Assembly: GCA_025201375.1 (NCBI GenBank)
Contig: JAIWZP010000016.1
Location: 1 to 64,000 of the forward strand
Source of the DNA: Gongronella butleri
Taxonomy: Eukaryota > Mucoromycota > Mucoromycetes > Mucorales > Cunninghamellaceae
Direction: 5' to 3'
Length of the DNA stretch: 64,000 nt
Shown: piece after piece, positions 54,982 to 64,000 of the stretch
How positions within the stretch are numbered: position 1 is the first letter of the stretch
Layout of the letters: every line of letters starts with the position of its first letter
Notes under the pieces: model-generated
Databases searched by the model: none
What the model was told of the DNA's origin: nothing
The model's input: only the letters and a program-made list of their open reading frames with translations
Position numbers and translations under genes: made by a program

Positions 54982-55961
54982 TGATGCTTATTTGTTTTTT
55001 TTCAATTCTTACATCCTTCCATTTGTCAAATGACTGCTGCATTTCTGGGCACATCATTTCTTAACTTAATAAAACGTTGTCGTGGCGCTGTGGTGCTTTA
55101 AGCTTTTTTGTTGCAAACATTGCGCTAAATGCAATGCAGCCTTTTTTGAGCGGGGTCAACCATGCAGATGGCGAAATGAATGCAAAATAGTACAAAAAGG
55201 AGGTTTTGGCAATTTCGAGTGCGAAAAAAATCGGGTGGGTTCGTCTTGACTCTTGACTCTTGAGCACTGGGATGTACCTAGTTTATGCCGTGACGCAGGT
55301 TTCACTGGCAGGCGAGCAGGCTGTAAAAAATATTCTGGAGGCACAGATGACCGGTAAAGTTAGAAAAACACGCTTTTTCGTTTTCAATGGCCACATTATT
55401 GAATATTGATGGATTACCTGCAGAAAGGCCAGAAACCCTTTGCCACTTGATTCGTTGATTGTTTCGGGTTGTATATTTTCTTGTACTGTAAATGTTGTAA
55501 AATCAGCAGAAATCCAAAGGTCAACCACACTGTTGTCGAGGCAAGCACCATTTTCACGAAATTTCGCAAATGCAGCAACTTATTTGCCACAAAAATCCTC
55601 AATGAATATCCCAATACTGTATCATAGCAGCCTCCAAAGCAGTGAGACAACCGACATCCGACGACAAGCATACAAAACGCAAAAAATAGCTAAATATGAA
55701 GGTTTAAACAGTTAAGACTTTCCAAGGATTTTAAGATTTTGCAAAAGTGTCAATGGCTCGATAAGGCGTGTCCTTGTGTCTGATCGAGTGATCGAGAAGG
55801 CATGCGTGGCCGCAGTGCTTCAGCCTTTACTGGAGTTTGAAAGGGTAAAATGATTGGCCGATCCCAATCTCCGCCCCGTAACATCGCATGTGCAGACAAG
55901 AAGGCATTCATTTTATTTTTTTTTTCTTTCGTTCTGCGCTTCTTGTCGTCTCTGTCTTTCA
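54982..55961. other. Spacer with dispersed repeat copy 3 and two footprints
   Basis: About 55097-55345 is the best-preserved copy of the dispersed repeat shared with 27816-27960 and 41900-42015. Footprints lie at 55484 and 55615. 55850-55960 is presumably the promoter of the following carrier gene. Confidence 0.6.
55097..55345. repeat. Dispersed repeat copy 3 (longest)
   Basis: Blocks TTTTTTGTTGC, TTTTTTGAGCGGGGTC and GCAGATGGCGA match 27822-27910, and the right part matches 41930-42010. No TIRs or coding capacity seen. Confidence 0.6.
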
Positions 55962-57210
55962 ATGAATGTGACAACACAGCAATTGAACACCAAGCCTAGT
56001 ATTCAATACAGGACGTCGTCTGTAGAAAAGATAGCGGCAGCGTGTGCAGGTGCTGTCGTCACTATGCTCTTTGGTAAGCGACTCGCGGACAACTTTTGCG
56101 CTTGTTCTGCATAAACTTACCTCAGTTTTAAAAGTAAATCCCATGGATCTGGTAAAAACCAGGCTCCAAGAAAATGTGTCACTTCCACATAATGAAGGGC
56201 GCTATTTGGGCACCATTGTAAGCGGGGTTTGTATTGTGATGGTCCTGCAAGTCTTAATTTTATTTTATGATAGGATGGTCTTGTTAAGATCATCCAAAAT
56301 GAAGGACCCCTGGCATTGTGGCGTGGCCTGTCGCCTGGACTACTGATGGCCATCCCAAGCACGTCCATCTACTATGTTGGGTACGACCATCTTAAGGCAC
56401 GTTTTGAAGGCACGAGCATGGACAAGTACTCACCATTGTGGATCGGTGGCACAGCTCGTGCCATGACAGCTGTCGTTGTGTCGCCCATGGAACTGTTCCG
56501 CACGCGGTTGCAATCAAGCGAAGGAATGGGCGGGTTTGCAGGTAAAAATAAAAAATAAAAAAATAAAAAAATAGAGAGATTGGCTGATTCATTGTATTGT
56601 CTCGTAGATGCATGGAGTGGTGTGACGCGAATGGTGCGCCAACATGGCGTGCTGACCTTGTGGCGTGGGCTCCTCCCAACCATGCTGCGCGACGTTCCAT
56701 TTTCGGCCATCTATTGGATGATGTACGAGGAGTTGAAGCGCCAATTCCTGAGCGATGATGCGCACCTCTCGCGTTTGCACCAATTTCAGTTCTCATTCTT
56801 TGCCGGCGCGTCCTCGGGCACCGTAAGCATACCCGCGTACTACTGTTAATCGATCTAAATATATTTTCTTTTTGTTTTTCAGGTGGCAGCTGTGATTACA
56901 ACCCCCTTTGATGTTGTCAAAACTAGGCGGCAGATAAGTTCAAACAAGGAGCGACATATCATGCGATTGATGCAGTCGATTTGGACGCAGGAGGGCATTC
57001 CTGGCTTGTTTCGAGGTAAAATTCACCCCGCAAAAAAAAAAAAAAAAAAAACGTTTTTAATTTTTTTTTTTTTTTTTTTTTTTTTATGCAGGTGTCATTC
57101 CGCGTGTCATCAAAGTCTCAATTGCCAGTGGCATTATGATCTCCAGCTATGAAGTGGGCAAGCACTTCTTTGCGCACCGAGCCAAGCCCGACGTGTCACG
57201 TCGCGACTAA
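55962..57210 (+). CDS. MTM1: Mitochondrial carrier of Mtm1/SLC25A39-40 type
   Basis: Start MNVTTQQLNTKPSIQYR at 55962; five or six exons, about 325 aa. Three mitochondrial-carrier repeats are visible, with signatures NPMDLVKTRLQ, SPMELFRTRLQ and TPFDVVKTRRQ, and the matching WRGLSPGLLMAIPSTSIYYVGYD and WRGLLPTMLRDVPFSAIYWMMYE segments. DVPFSAIYW is characteristic of the SLC25A39/40 and Mtm1 subfamily, which supplies glutathione to mitochondria and affects iron-sulphur and manganese handling. Introns include a stretch of A18 and T27 tracts at 57032-57086. Confidence 0.9.
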
Positions 57211-57457
57211 TCTGCTTTTTTTTGAATTATACCATTTCACTCCCTCCCTCATAGAATCTGTTTGCATATATAGATTTGCATGTACCTCTCATCACACCAT
57301 ATCTCTCATGTTGAATAAAACTTCTAAATCTTTAAAAGATGCTTGGATGACATACAAGGAAAAACAATTCATCGTGCGGGTTTTGAATGGGGAAAAAAAG
57401 AAGAGGATGACTACGAGGAAAGGAAGAATAAAACGCGGATTGGTCGTGTAGAACCAA

Positions 57458-59125
57458 TTAAAGGGAAAGGGAGTCGGCATAGGGCAAGTTGTAGACATCA
57501 CCGACGGCAACAGCGGTGGCCTTGCTCTTCAACACCTGTTGGGCAACCTGGTGGATTGAAAATAGGCATGCGTCAGTGAAGAGCCAAGTCAAGCTCATGA
57601 TTTCTCTGTCGCGCTCTCTCACGCAGAGAACACGGGTCGTGTCGTGTCGTGTCGCGTTGCAACATTAGCGTGCCATTTTGCTACACCCTCATATTTTTTT
57701 TTTTTTACCTTGGCAACATCAGCCACAGCGAGCTTCTCCAAAGCGGCGCTGACATCAGACACAGAGGTATAGTTGCCACCAAAGACCTTGAAAGAGAGGC
57801 AAGAGTGTATCAGCGGTTTTTTCTTTTTCTTTTTGTTTTTAAAATACCTGAGCACCCACGGATTCAAGGCGGTCCAAGCGAGTGGCAGAAGCCGAAGCGA
57901 ACTTGGCTTGGGCAATGGCACGTTGGAAGTCCTCAGCAGACAAGCCCTGGGCGACGGCCTTCAATTGCTCGGCAGCGGCGGCGACAGCGGAAGCGGTGGC
58001 ACCAGCCGAGGGGGCGGACACATAGACACCAAAGAGGCCAGCGTCCGAGTAGCTGGCGTTGAAGGCCTTGAGCTCAGCACCTTGGATCTTGACGGCGGCT
58101 TGGCCAAGGAGGCCAGAGGCGGGGCCGCTTTGGACCAATTGTTGGCCACCAAGGGCGAATTGGAGAACCTTGAGGGCAGCCTGGTCAGCGGCCGAGGCAG
58201 CAGCACCTTCGAATGCCAAAATGTAGGCGTTGCCGTGGGCAAAGTCGACGCGGGCCTCACCACCAAAGTACTTGGAAGCTTGGACGGACGATTGGCCAGC
58301 GGGCACCTGGATGGCGGCGGCGAGCTTCTCAACGGTCTCGAGGCTCAAACCTGTGCCGACAAGAGCAATATTGCCCGAGGTGAAGGCCTCCGCAGCCAAT
58401 GCCTTGACGGCGGCATTGTTGGCCTTGGACGAGGGGCGCGCAAAGATCGAATTGCCCAAACCGTGGCGGAACGCCACCTGGTGAGCAGCTTCAATGGCCA
58501 CAACATCAGCTTGCGCCAACGCAGCAGACGACTCGGCGGCAGTCTGGCGCGCAACATCCACGAATTCATGGTCCTGGAACTTTTGGTTGCTGACGACATC
58601 ACCCAAGAGCTCGGCAGCCAATTCGCTAAAAAAAATACAAAAAAATTAATTAGATCATCACGCAATGCTTCTGGTAGCTCTCGTGGATGACACATACGCA
58701 TCGCCCTTCAAGAATTCAGCAGAGTAAACAAGCGACTCGTGGGTCAAGTTGGCGGACAAGACGGCACCGGCCAATTCAGCCTCACGGGCGACACGGAACG
58801 CGGTGCGATTGGCATTATTCTATAAGAGGGTGATGGATAGATGAGTGATGAGTGTATCAAACCACGTCAATCGTAGAATGTCGATTACCTTGAATCCATA
58901 GTTCTTCAACAAATGGGCAGCGCCGGCATTTTCACCCGATTCCAAACGAGCACCACCGTTGACGACGATGGACAGACCGGCGGCTTCGCTTTGCTCTTCA
59001 ATAGCAGCGACCTTGATACCGTTTTGGGCGGTGCCGAGGCGGACGGCTTGCGAGGCGGTGGCATAGGTGGCCTTGGAAGCAACGTTGGGAAGGGTCGTGA
59101 ACGCTTTACGAGTGGCAGCCAACAT
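57458..59125 (-). CDS. QCR2: Cytochrome bc1 complex core protein 2 (Qcr2)
   Basis: Start MLAATRKAFTTLPNVASKATYA (mitochondrial presequence) at 59125; four or five exons, about 420 aa. Blocks: LSIVVNGGARLESGENAGAAHLLKN, AELLGDVVSNQKFQDHEFVDV, HQVAFRHGLGNSIFA, YFGGEARVDFAHGNAYILAFEG, and the end KATAVAVGDVYNLPYADSLSL. It is a peptidase-M16-fold protein without the HXXEH zinc site, as expected for core 2, which is structural in complex III. The stop is at 57458. Strong GC-rich, biased codon use compared with neighbours fits an abundant protein. Confidence 0.93.
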
Positions 59126-59438
59126 GGTGCGTGTAAGTGTAAAAAAAAAAAAGAGTGGGGGATTCGTACAAAGAAAAGGAAAGAGGAAGAAAAAAGATGT
59201 CTGCTCTCCAAAAGAAAAAAAAAATCGAAAACAAGGCAGGGATTGCGGCGGAGGGGGAGCCCCCAGCGATTTTTTCAAAGAACGAGGTTCTGTGGCTCCG
59301 TCAACAAGGGGTGGACAAGTCACACCTGCCAATTCGCCGGGCAAATTTCGTTGGCCGGTCCATTGAAAAGGGCGGGGGAAAGACTCCAGATTGCCATTTT
59401 AAGCTTTATTCTTGCAGCAAAAAAAATCCACACTCTTT

Positions 59439-60203
59439 TTATTGTTCCAGTCCATGCACATAGCTGATGGTTGTGGGCAATTCTGTGACACCACGTTGTT
59501 TGGCATCATTGAGGATGGCTTGGCTTGCCGTCGCACCAATGCGGCTCACACCCAGCGACAGCACAGTCAGCAACCCATCCAAAGTGCGCACACCGCCAGC
59601 TGCCTTGATTTGCACGTTTGGCGCGCTATGTTGACGCATGAGCTTGAGATTTTCCACAGTCGCGCCCCGATACGTGTAATAATTTCCATGTTTCACAAAA
59701 CCATAGCCTGTCGATGTCTTGACAAATGCGACGCCAATGTCTGAACAAATCTTGCTCAATTGGATGATGTGGCGCGGCTCCAAATAATCCGTCTCAAAGA
59801 TTACTTTGAGCGTCGCACCGCCGGCGACGACCGCCCCATTGATGCGCGTGATTTCATCGCGCACGTATTCCCATTGGCCGCCGAGCACCTTGGCTACATT
59901 GACAACCATGTCCACCTCGTGTGCTCCATCTTGCAAGACCTGCTTTACCTCGTACACCTTGACATCAATGCTGCTGTTGCCTGCAGGGAATCCAATGACA
60001 GAACATACAAGAACATCGCTGCCTTTCAGCAGCGCTGCAGCTGCCGCGGTAGCGTAAGGCTTGACACACACCGTTGCCAGATTTAATTTCTTAGCCAGTG
60101 CGCAGCCTTGCTCCAATTCCATATCTGTCAATGTTGGATGCAGTAGCGAATGATCAATCATCTTGGCAATCTCTTGCAACGTCACCGTGATATTGGATTC
60201 CAT
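59439..60203 (-). CDS. DERA: Deoxyribose-phosphate aldolase
   Basis: Single exon, 254 aa, start MESNITVTLQEIAKMIDHSLL at 60203. A class I aldolase of the DeoC family that splits 2-deoxyribose-5-phosphate to glyceraldehyde-3-phosphate and acetaldehyde in nucleoside salvage. Catalytic Schiff-base lysine in FVKTSTGYG, the second lysine in IKAAGGVRT, and the VCSVIGFPAG and EVDMVVNVAKVLGG blocks are all intact. The size fits bacterial-type short DeoC. Such short intron-less forms occur in fungi, often close to bacterial sequences; here base use is like its neighbours, so recent transfer is not evident. Confidence 0.95.
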   Translation of the reverse strand: MESNITVTLQEIAKMIDHSLLHPTLTDMELEQGCALAKKLNLATVCVKPYATAAAAALLKGSDVLVCSVIGFPAGNSSIDVKVYEVKQVLQDGAHEVDMVVNVAKVLGGQWEYVRDEITRINGAVVAGGATLKVIFETDYLEPRHIIQLSKICSDIGVAFVKTSTGYGFVKHGNYYTYRGATVENLKLMRQHSAPNVQIKAAGGVRTLDGLLTVLSLGVSRIGATASQAILNDAKQRGVTELPTTISYVHGLEQ

Positions 60204-60534
60204 GATGTTTTGGTAAAAAAAAAAATGAAAAAAATGAAAAAAAAACGAATATGAGAGCGACGAGAGTGAAACAAAGGAACGACAAACAAGCTTTTAATGC
60301 CTGCTTGGTACAAATGACACCGGGGAAGGCGGCTGCGGGGAGGCCCCCGTCGCCCAGAGTGGGCTACGTGGCAAATTCACGAGTTGTGCCTGTAATAATA
60401 AGAATGAAGTGTATTTTTTTATTTCTTCCTTACGCATCGTGTTGATTGAATAGTATTTAATTGTGAGATACGTAGTTTAAAAGGGGAAGGGTATCATCAG
60501 AGAGTAGTGTACAAAAATAAAACGAAATAAAAAG

Positions 60535-62437
60535 CTAGTCATCGACCTGATCAATGTGTTCCACGAGTTTGGCAATAGGATGATGTCGCGCCAAATTGCT
60601 TGCTAATAGAATTGCTCTGAGTTTGTCAAGATATTGCTCTGCTTCGGCGCGTTCCGCAGCGCTCCCGGGTTTGCAAAAGTGTTTAAGGACAGTGACGGCG
60701 GCCCAGCTCGATTCAGCAGAAAAGAGGCACCAGCGGCTATTGGAGGCGGCGTCGAGGGAGACAAGCTGCACAAGACGCTTCGCCTCCTCAAAGCAAGTTG
60801 TGCCAACGTCCATGGTGCCGCGATGGTCATCCTTTAGCATAGGAAACAAAAGCTGAATTTTAAGCAGGTGCGACTCGATGCGAAGCTTGTAGTAGCCTTG
60901 TGAGCTGAATTCGGCGCCGTGTCGTCGGCCAGGAGACAAGTGGTCCACGTCCTTGTCCAGGGTCATGCCCAATTTGTCAATTTCAGCAGCGAGACGCTGC
61001 ACCGTCGCCAATTCGACCTCTGGGCCCTTGATGGCGTGATGTGTGTCGCGGTAATAACGTCGGATCACAGTGCGCCACCGTGCATACTGCACGCGTGCTG
61101 CTGTCTCCAGATCTTCGCCAGGTAAGGGCGATTGCGGCGCCACCGTCACGTCGTCGTGAATCATCGATGGCTTCTCGCTCTGGCCAATCACGAGCGCATC
61201 CAAAAAATAAATAAGCGCCCACAATCGCCGGTATGCCTCTTGCTTGTGCGGCGGCAGCTCAGGATGGGGCATGTGCATCTTGAGCGCAAGTGCAATTTGG
61301 ATGGCAAGACCAAGGATCACATAGGAGCCAGGCAGCAGGCGGCACGACAGCGTGGCAGAAGCCTTGCCGACATGATAGCCATAGAGCAACAGCAGAGTGA
61401 ATACGCAATCAAAATCCTCAGGCTGGTCAAACAAGTACTCGGTCAATTGCTGGCGCGCCAATTGGTAGTAGGCATCGCCTACTTGGTCGCCGTCGGCCAT
61501 TGGAAACATGTTGTGGAATACCGCGGCATGCTTGCAACCCCACGCGATCACTGCATTGCGTAGAAACAATGGCATATCACCTGCAAAGAACCGCCTCTTG
61601 AACAATGGCTTGTCAGGCACCTGGAAACCAACATAGCACGTCAAAAAGATATCGAGCACCTTTTCGAGTGTCGATGGATTCGTGATTAGAGGCATGGCAG
61701 GCCGCGGCGATGGCACAGCCGCGTCGTCCGGCTGGTACGTTGGATGGATGCTATACAAGGGCCGAAAGATGAACGATGGCGTGATATACACTGGCACCTT
61801 TTGCGCAAGTGCCTTTGTCGCTGCTGCCGTAGATGGAGTCACGACCGAGGCTGGGTTTGTAGCCGAGAGCAACAAATTCGAGTACAGGAGGTCCCTGAGT
61901 TTTTGAAAGCAAACATTGGTCGTACAGAATTCAATGGAGATGCCTTCATCGGTCAGGTACAGGTGGCATTCCTCTTGTGACAAGTATAGCGTGCGGTGTG
62001 TGGCAAGAGGAATGGTTGGTGACGGCGCGACAGGCTTCCTGGCCGATTTCGCCACAGCAATCACCGATTGCATCGACTGTGCAAGCTCTTGCAAGTCTTG
62101 CTGTAGCTCGCCTACCGTCGATCCAAGGTCCCCAAGTGCACTGTTTAGCTTGTCAAAATCGTCCTCGCGAATATGGATTGTTGGCGACAAATATTCACAT
62201 TCCCGACTCGTTCGCAGGCACTGCCCACATGTCGGGCGAGTCTAGTAGAGAGTCAAAGACAAGACGTCAGGGGACGTCAAGAAACTCGCAGCCTGCTTTT
62301 TTTTTTCTTTTTTTTTTTTTTTTACCTGGTCGCAATAGACTAAACAAAAGGCAAACAGCAAAAGGTGAGTGTTTTTTCAAGACAACACGTCAATACAAGA
62401 AATTACCTTTTCTTGTTCGACAGGGTTCGCAAGCCAT
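60535..62437 (-). CDS. Zn2Cys6 fungal transcription factor
   Basis: Start MACEPCRTRK at 62437. Exon 1 plus a tiny exon 2 (VYCDQ) and exon 3 (TRPTCGQCLRTSRECEYL) complete a C-X2-C-X6-C-X6-C-X2-C-X6-C binuclear zinc cluster. The main exon runs to 60535, giving about 590 aa. After a short coiled coil (LNSALGDLGSTVGELQQDL) comes the fungal-specific regulatory domain, with MPLFLRNAVIAWGCKHA, YQLARQQLTEYLFDQP, GLAIQIALALKMH and RRLWALIYFLDALVIGQ. The last block is the typical middle-homology region. Such proteins activate sugar, amino-acid or xenobiotic genes; no target can be read here. Confidence 0.92.
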
Positions 62438-62608
62438 AGACCGTGCGAGAATGCCTTTCAATAAAAAAAATTGCGGGGGAAAGAGGGAAAAAAGAGGGAA
62501 AGGAACGAAAGGGTCGAACAAAGGGCAGTTTTTTATTTTTGTGGGTCTCTCCCCCCGCATCCATGATTTGTGACCAATAAACTTCTTCTATCTTGTTGAG
62601 TCGGGGTA

Positions 62609-63142
62609 TCAATTTACATCACAATTGTTGTTGACCAAAGCAAGCAAATGCCCAGAGGAGTCCAAAAGATCAAATGCACAGGGCTGATCTGCGAGTGTGA
62701 ATGAGTGTAGAATTAACGAGCCCCAAATCATTGGTGTGTCCCTAAAAAAAAAAAAAAAAAAAAAAAAATACGCGTCAATGCCTTGGTTGGTTCGGTCCAC
62801 GTGGTAAAAGGGTCTCGTCCAATTTCTTCACCTTTGTGCAACCTTGATAATGCCAACGTGCTTCTCTTCGTCCCAGTGCAAGACGTCGACCTTGGAACCG
62901 GCGCCTACCACACCAAGCGAATCCAAAAGAGCCTGATGTATGCTCATGCGGAATGCTAACATTGTAATCTTGACAGACAACCCGGCCTCGGACCACCTTG
63001 AAAAAAAAAGTTTGGTTCACGATCTTCTTTCCGTCTTTTTTTCTTTCTTTTCTTTTTTTTTTTTTTTTCTTTTTTCTTGATTTGCGTCCTACACTTTCAC
63101 TTTAAGATACTGCCATCGGTCAAGTCGCAGGTGGCTTCGCAT
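62609..63142 (-). CDS. RPP14: RNase P/MRP subunit Rpp14-like
   Basis: Three exons predicted: 63142 to about 63097 (MRSHLRLDRWQYLKVKV), about 63000 to 62835 and about 62743-62609; about 115 aa against 124 in human RPP14. Aligned features are WQYLKVKV at the start, IHQALLDSLGVVGAGSKVDVLHW, HVGIIKVAQRDTPMIWGSLIL and CAFDLLDSSGHLLALVNN. These follow human Rpp14 (YMKVCLEF..., ILTY..., WSSLTL, CAF, LLAL). The subunit helps assemble the RNA-based RNase P that trims tRNA 5' ends and RNase MRP. The second intron ends in a long T-tract on the coding strand. The assignment rests on a short protein and exon choice by eye. Confidence 0.65.
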
Positions 63143-63416
63143 CCATGGTTTGTTTTTGCAGGTGATTGTTTGGATGTCCATGCTTGAACAAGAGAACAGA
63201 GAGGAAGAAAGCAGAGCGGAAACTCCTTGTTGCCGAATTTAACAAGAAAACAGGAACGCGTCCCTTTTTCTCAGCTTGTGGCGGCCGGAAATTCAAGCAA
63301 AAAAAAAAAAAAAAAGTTACGATACAAAGAAAAAAATCACAAAAACAAAATCAAGGAAGTAAGCGAGTATACTACAGTATACAGTGAAGACGGCAATGCA
63401 CAAATAAAGTACTAAT
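63143..63416. other. Spacer with promoter A-tract and a footprint
   Basis: Contains an A16 tract (63299-63315) and TACAGTA at 63373-63379, 44 bp downstream of the next gene's stop. No gene. Confidence 0.45.
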
Positions 63417-64000
63417 TTATTCGATAGATTGAAGGCAATCCTGTCCAAGAGCTTTAATGTCTGCCAAGTCGTCTTCAGAGGGAGAATCGGGCACTTTGAG
63501 CCAGTCGCCGGCCAAAAGAGCTGGCTCAGGTTGAGCAAGAACAGCACAGGAAAAAGTAACAACACTGTTTGCTTCTATGGCACCAACAAGCTGGGGAACG
63601 CGCGTTCTTGGGACCATAATGTTGGAATTGGCTTCTGGATGACAGATACGTGGTGTGCGGTTTCTGCTCAGATCCACAATGCCGCTAAAATCATCATCGT
63701 TGGTAGTGTACACGCGATCTTCACAATCCGGCTTGATGTCACGGTCAATGCGCATCTTGTTGGCAATAGCAAATCCGCCCTCAATTGTTTGTAGCTTGCG
63801 AGCAGACGATACCTTGTGCACGCGGATGTGCCATTTGCCCTTGGGGATCAGCCACGTTTCAACCTCCACGTCCTTGTAAGGAGACCATGTCGAGTAGAGG
63901 CAATCTTTGTACATTTTGGCACGCGTTTCATGACGTACACTGAATTGAAGGCCATCTTCAGAAAAGCCAATCATGCTGTCCAAAGCTGCGCCATCAAAAC
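63417..64000 (-). CDS. DUF2264-like protein, C-terminal part (runs off the window)
   Basis: The frame is open to the window edge (FDGAALDSMIGFSEDGLQFSV) and stops at 63417, giving 194 visible residues. The segment STWSPYKDVEVETWLIPKGKWHIRVHKV...LQTIEGGFAI matches the C-terminal beta-rich domain of DUF2264 proteins, which have an alpha/alpha-barrel sugar-lyase-like N-terminus not visible here. The biochemical role of DUF2264 is not established; a carbohydrate link is inferred from the fold. It is 3'-complete and 5'-partial. Confidence 0.65.
   Translation of the reverse strand, partial: FDGAALDSMIGFSEDGLQFSVRHETRAKMYKDCLYSTWSPYKDVEVETWLIPKGKWHIRVHKVSSARKLQTIEGGFAIANKMRIDRDIKPDCEDRVYTTNDDDFSGIVDLSRNRTPRICHPEANSNIMVPRTRVPQLVGAIEANSVVTFSCAVLAQPEPALLAGDWLKVPDSPSEDDLADIKALGQDCLQSIE

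Noticed and set aside
57773..58690. Glycine-rich frame antisense to QCR2
   Set aside because: Mirror of the Ala-rich, GC-biased QCR2 coding sequence.
59439..60203. Recent bacterial transfer of the aldolase gene
   Set aside because: Intron-less, but base and codon use look like neighbours and DeoC is widespread in fungi.

Overview
The window is nuclear DNA of a filamentous fungus, most likely an early-diverging one (Mucoromycota/Mucorales-like). Evidence: compact protein genes with many short GT-AG introns (about 50-100 bp), short AT-rich spacers full of homopolymer tracts, fungal genes such as ERG2, an SSK2-type MAPKKK, a Zn2Cys6 regulator and ATP18, together with genes usually lost in yeasts (DDB1, a grainyhead/CP2 factor, an Rpp14-like RNase P subunit). 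I see no prokaryotic operons, CRISPR arrays, rRNA or convincing tRNA genes.

Layout. 1-1.57 kb: a head-to-tail pile of 5'-truncated LINE 3' ends, two of them nested with visible target-site duplications. 1.7-20.5 kb: dense housekeeping block: DH-only RhoGEF (-), ERG2 (+), ARP2 (-), SWT1-like PIN nuclease (-), F-box/Cys-rich protein (-), DPH7 (+), ATP18 (-), LARP1 (+), a short THO2 (-), SSK2-type MAPKKK (-), a transposase-type double-HTH protein (-) and a glutaredoxin-like protein (+). 20.5-28.0 kb: a gene-free transposon graveyard. 28.0-39.9 kb: IPI3 (-), DDB1 (+), a cytochrome P450 (-), a grainyhead/CP2 factor (-). 39.9-43.7 kb: a second, milder non-coding stretch. 43.7-64 kb: bHLH factor (-), GDT1 (-), kelch transmembrane protein (-), SF3B4 (-), coiled-coil protein (+), basic/NLS protein (+), CCDC90/MCUR1-like protein (+), MTM1-type carrier (+), QCR2 (-), DERA (-), Zn2Cys6 factor (-), RPP14 (-) and the 3' part of a DUF2264-like gene (-) cut by the window edge.

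The most striking signal is the heptamer TAC(A/T)GTA. I count about 51 copies in the 7.7 kb between 20273 and 27938, and at least 14 elsewhere, nearly all outside exons. Under equal base use roughly one would be expected in that 7.7 kb. Paralogous repeat copies show that the heptamer is a 5-bp insertion at a TA dinucleotide (TA becomes TACTGTA or TACAGTA). This is exactly the excision footprint known from Tc1/mariner elements with CAG ends (Sleeping Beauty). The region therefore looks like a record of many past transposon excisions, including footprints re-used as new targets. The same repeats also record an inversion: two inverted copies of a 605-bp TIR element (22213-22817 and about 23991-24600) carry swapped target-site duplications, which match again if the segment between them is flipped back.

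The genes serve general cell functions (actin nucleation, sterol synthesis, translation, mRNA export, ribosome assembly, osmostress signalling, respiration, mitochondrial transport, Golgi ion balance). I see no biosynthetic cluster. Several genes form divergent pairs with 150-270 bp shared promoters. Exon borders were read by eye from GT-AG and protein continuity; a start without a clear signal is flagged.
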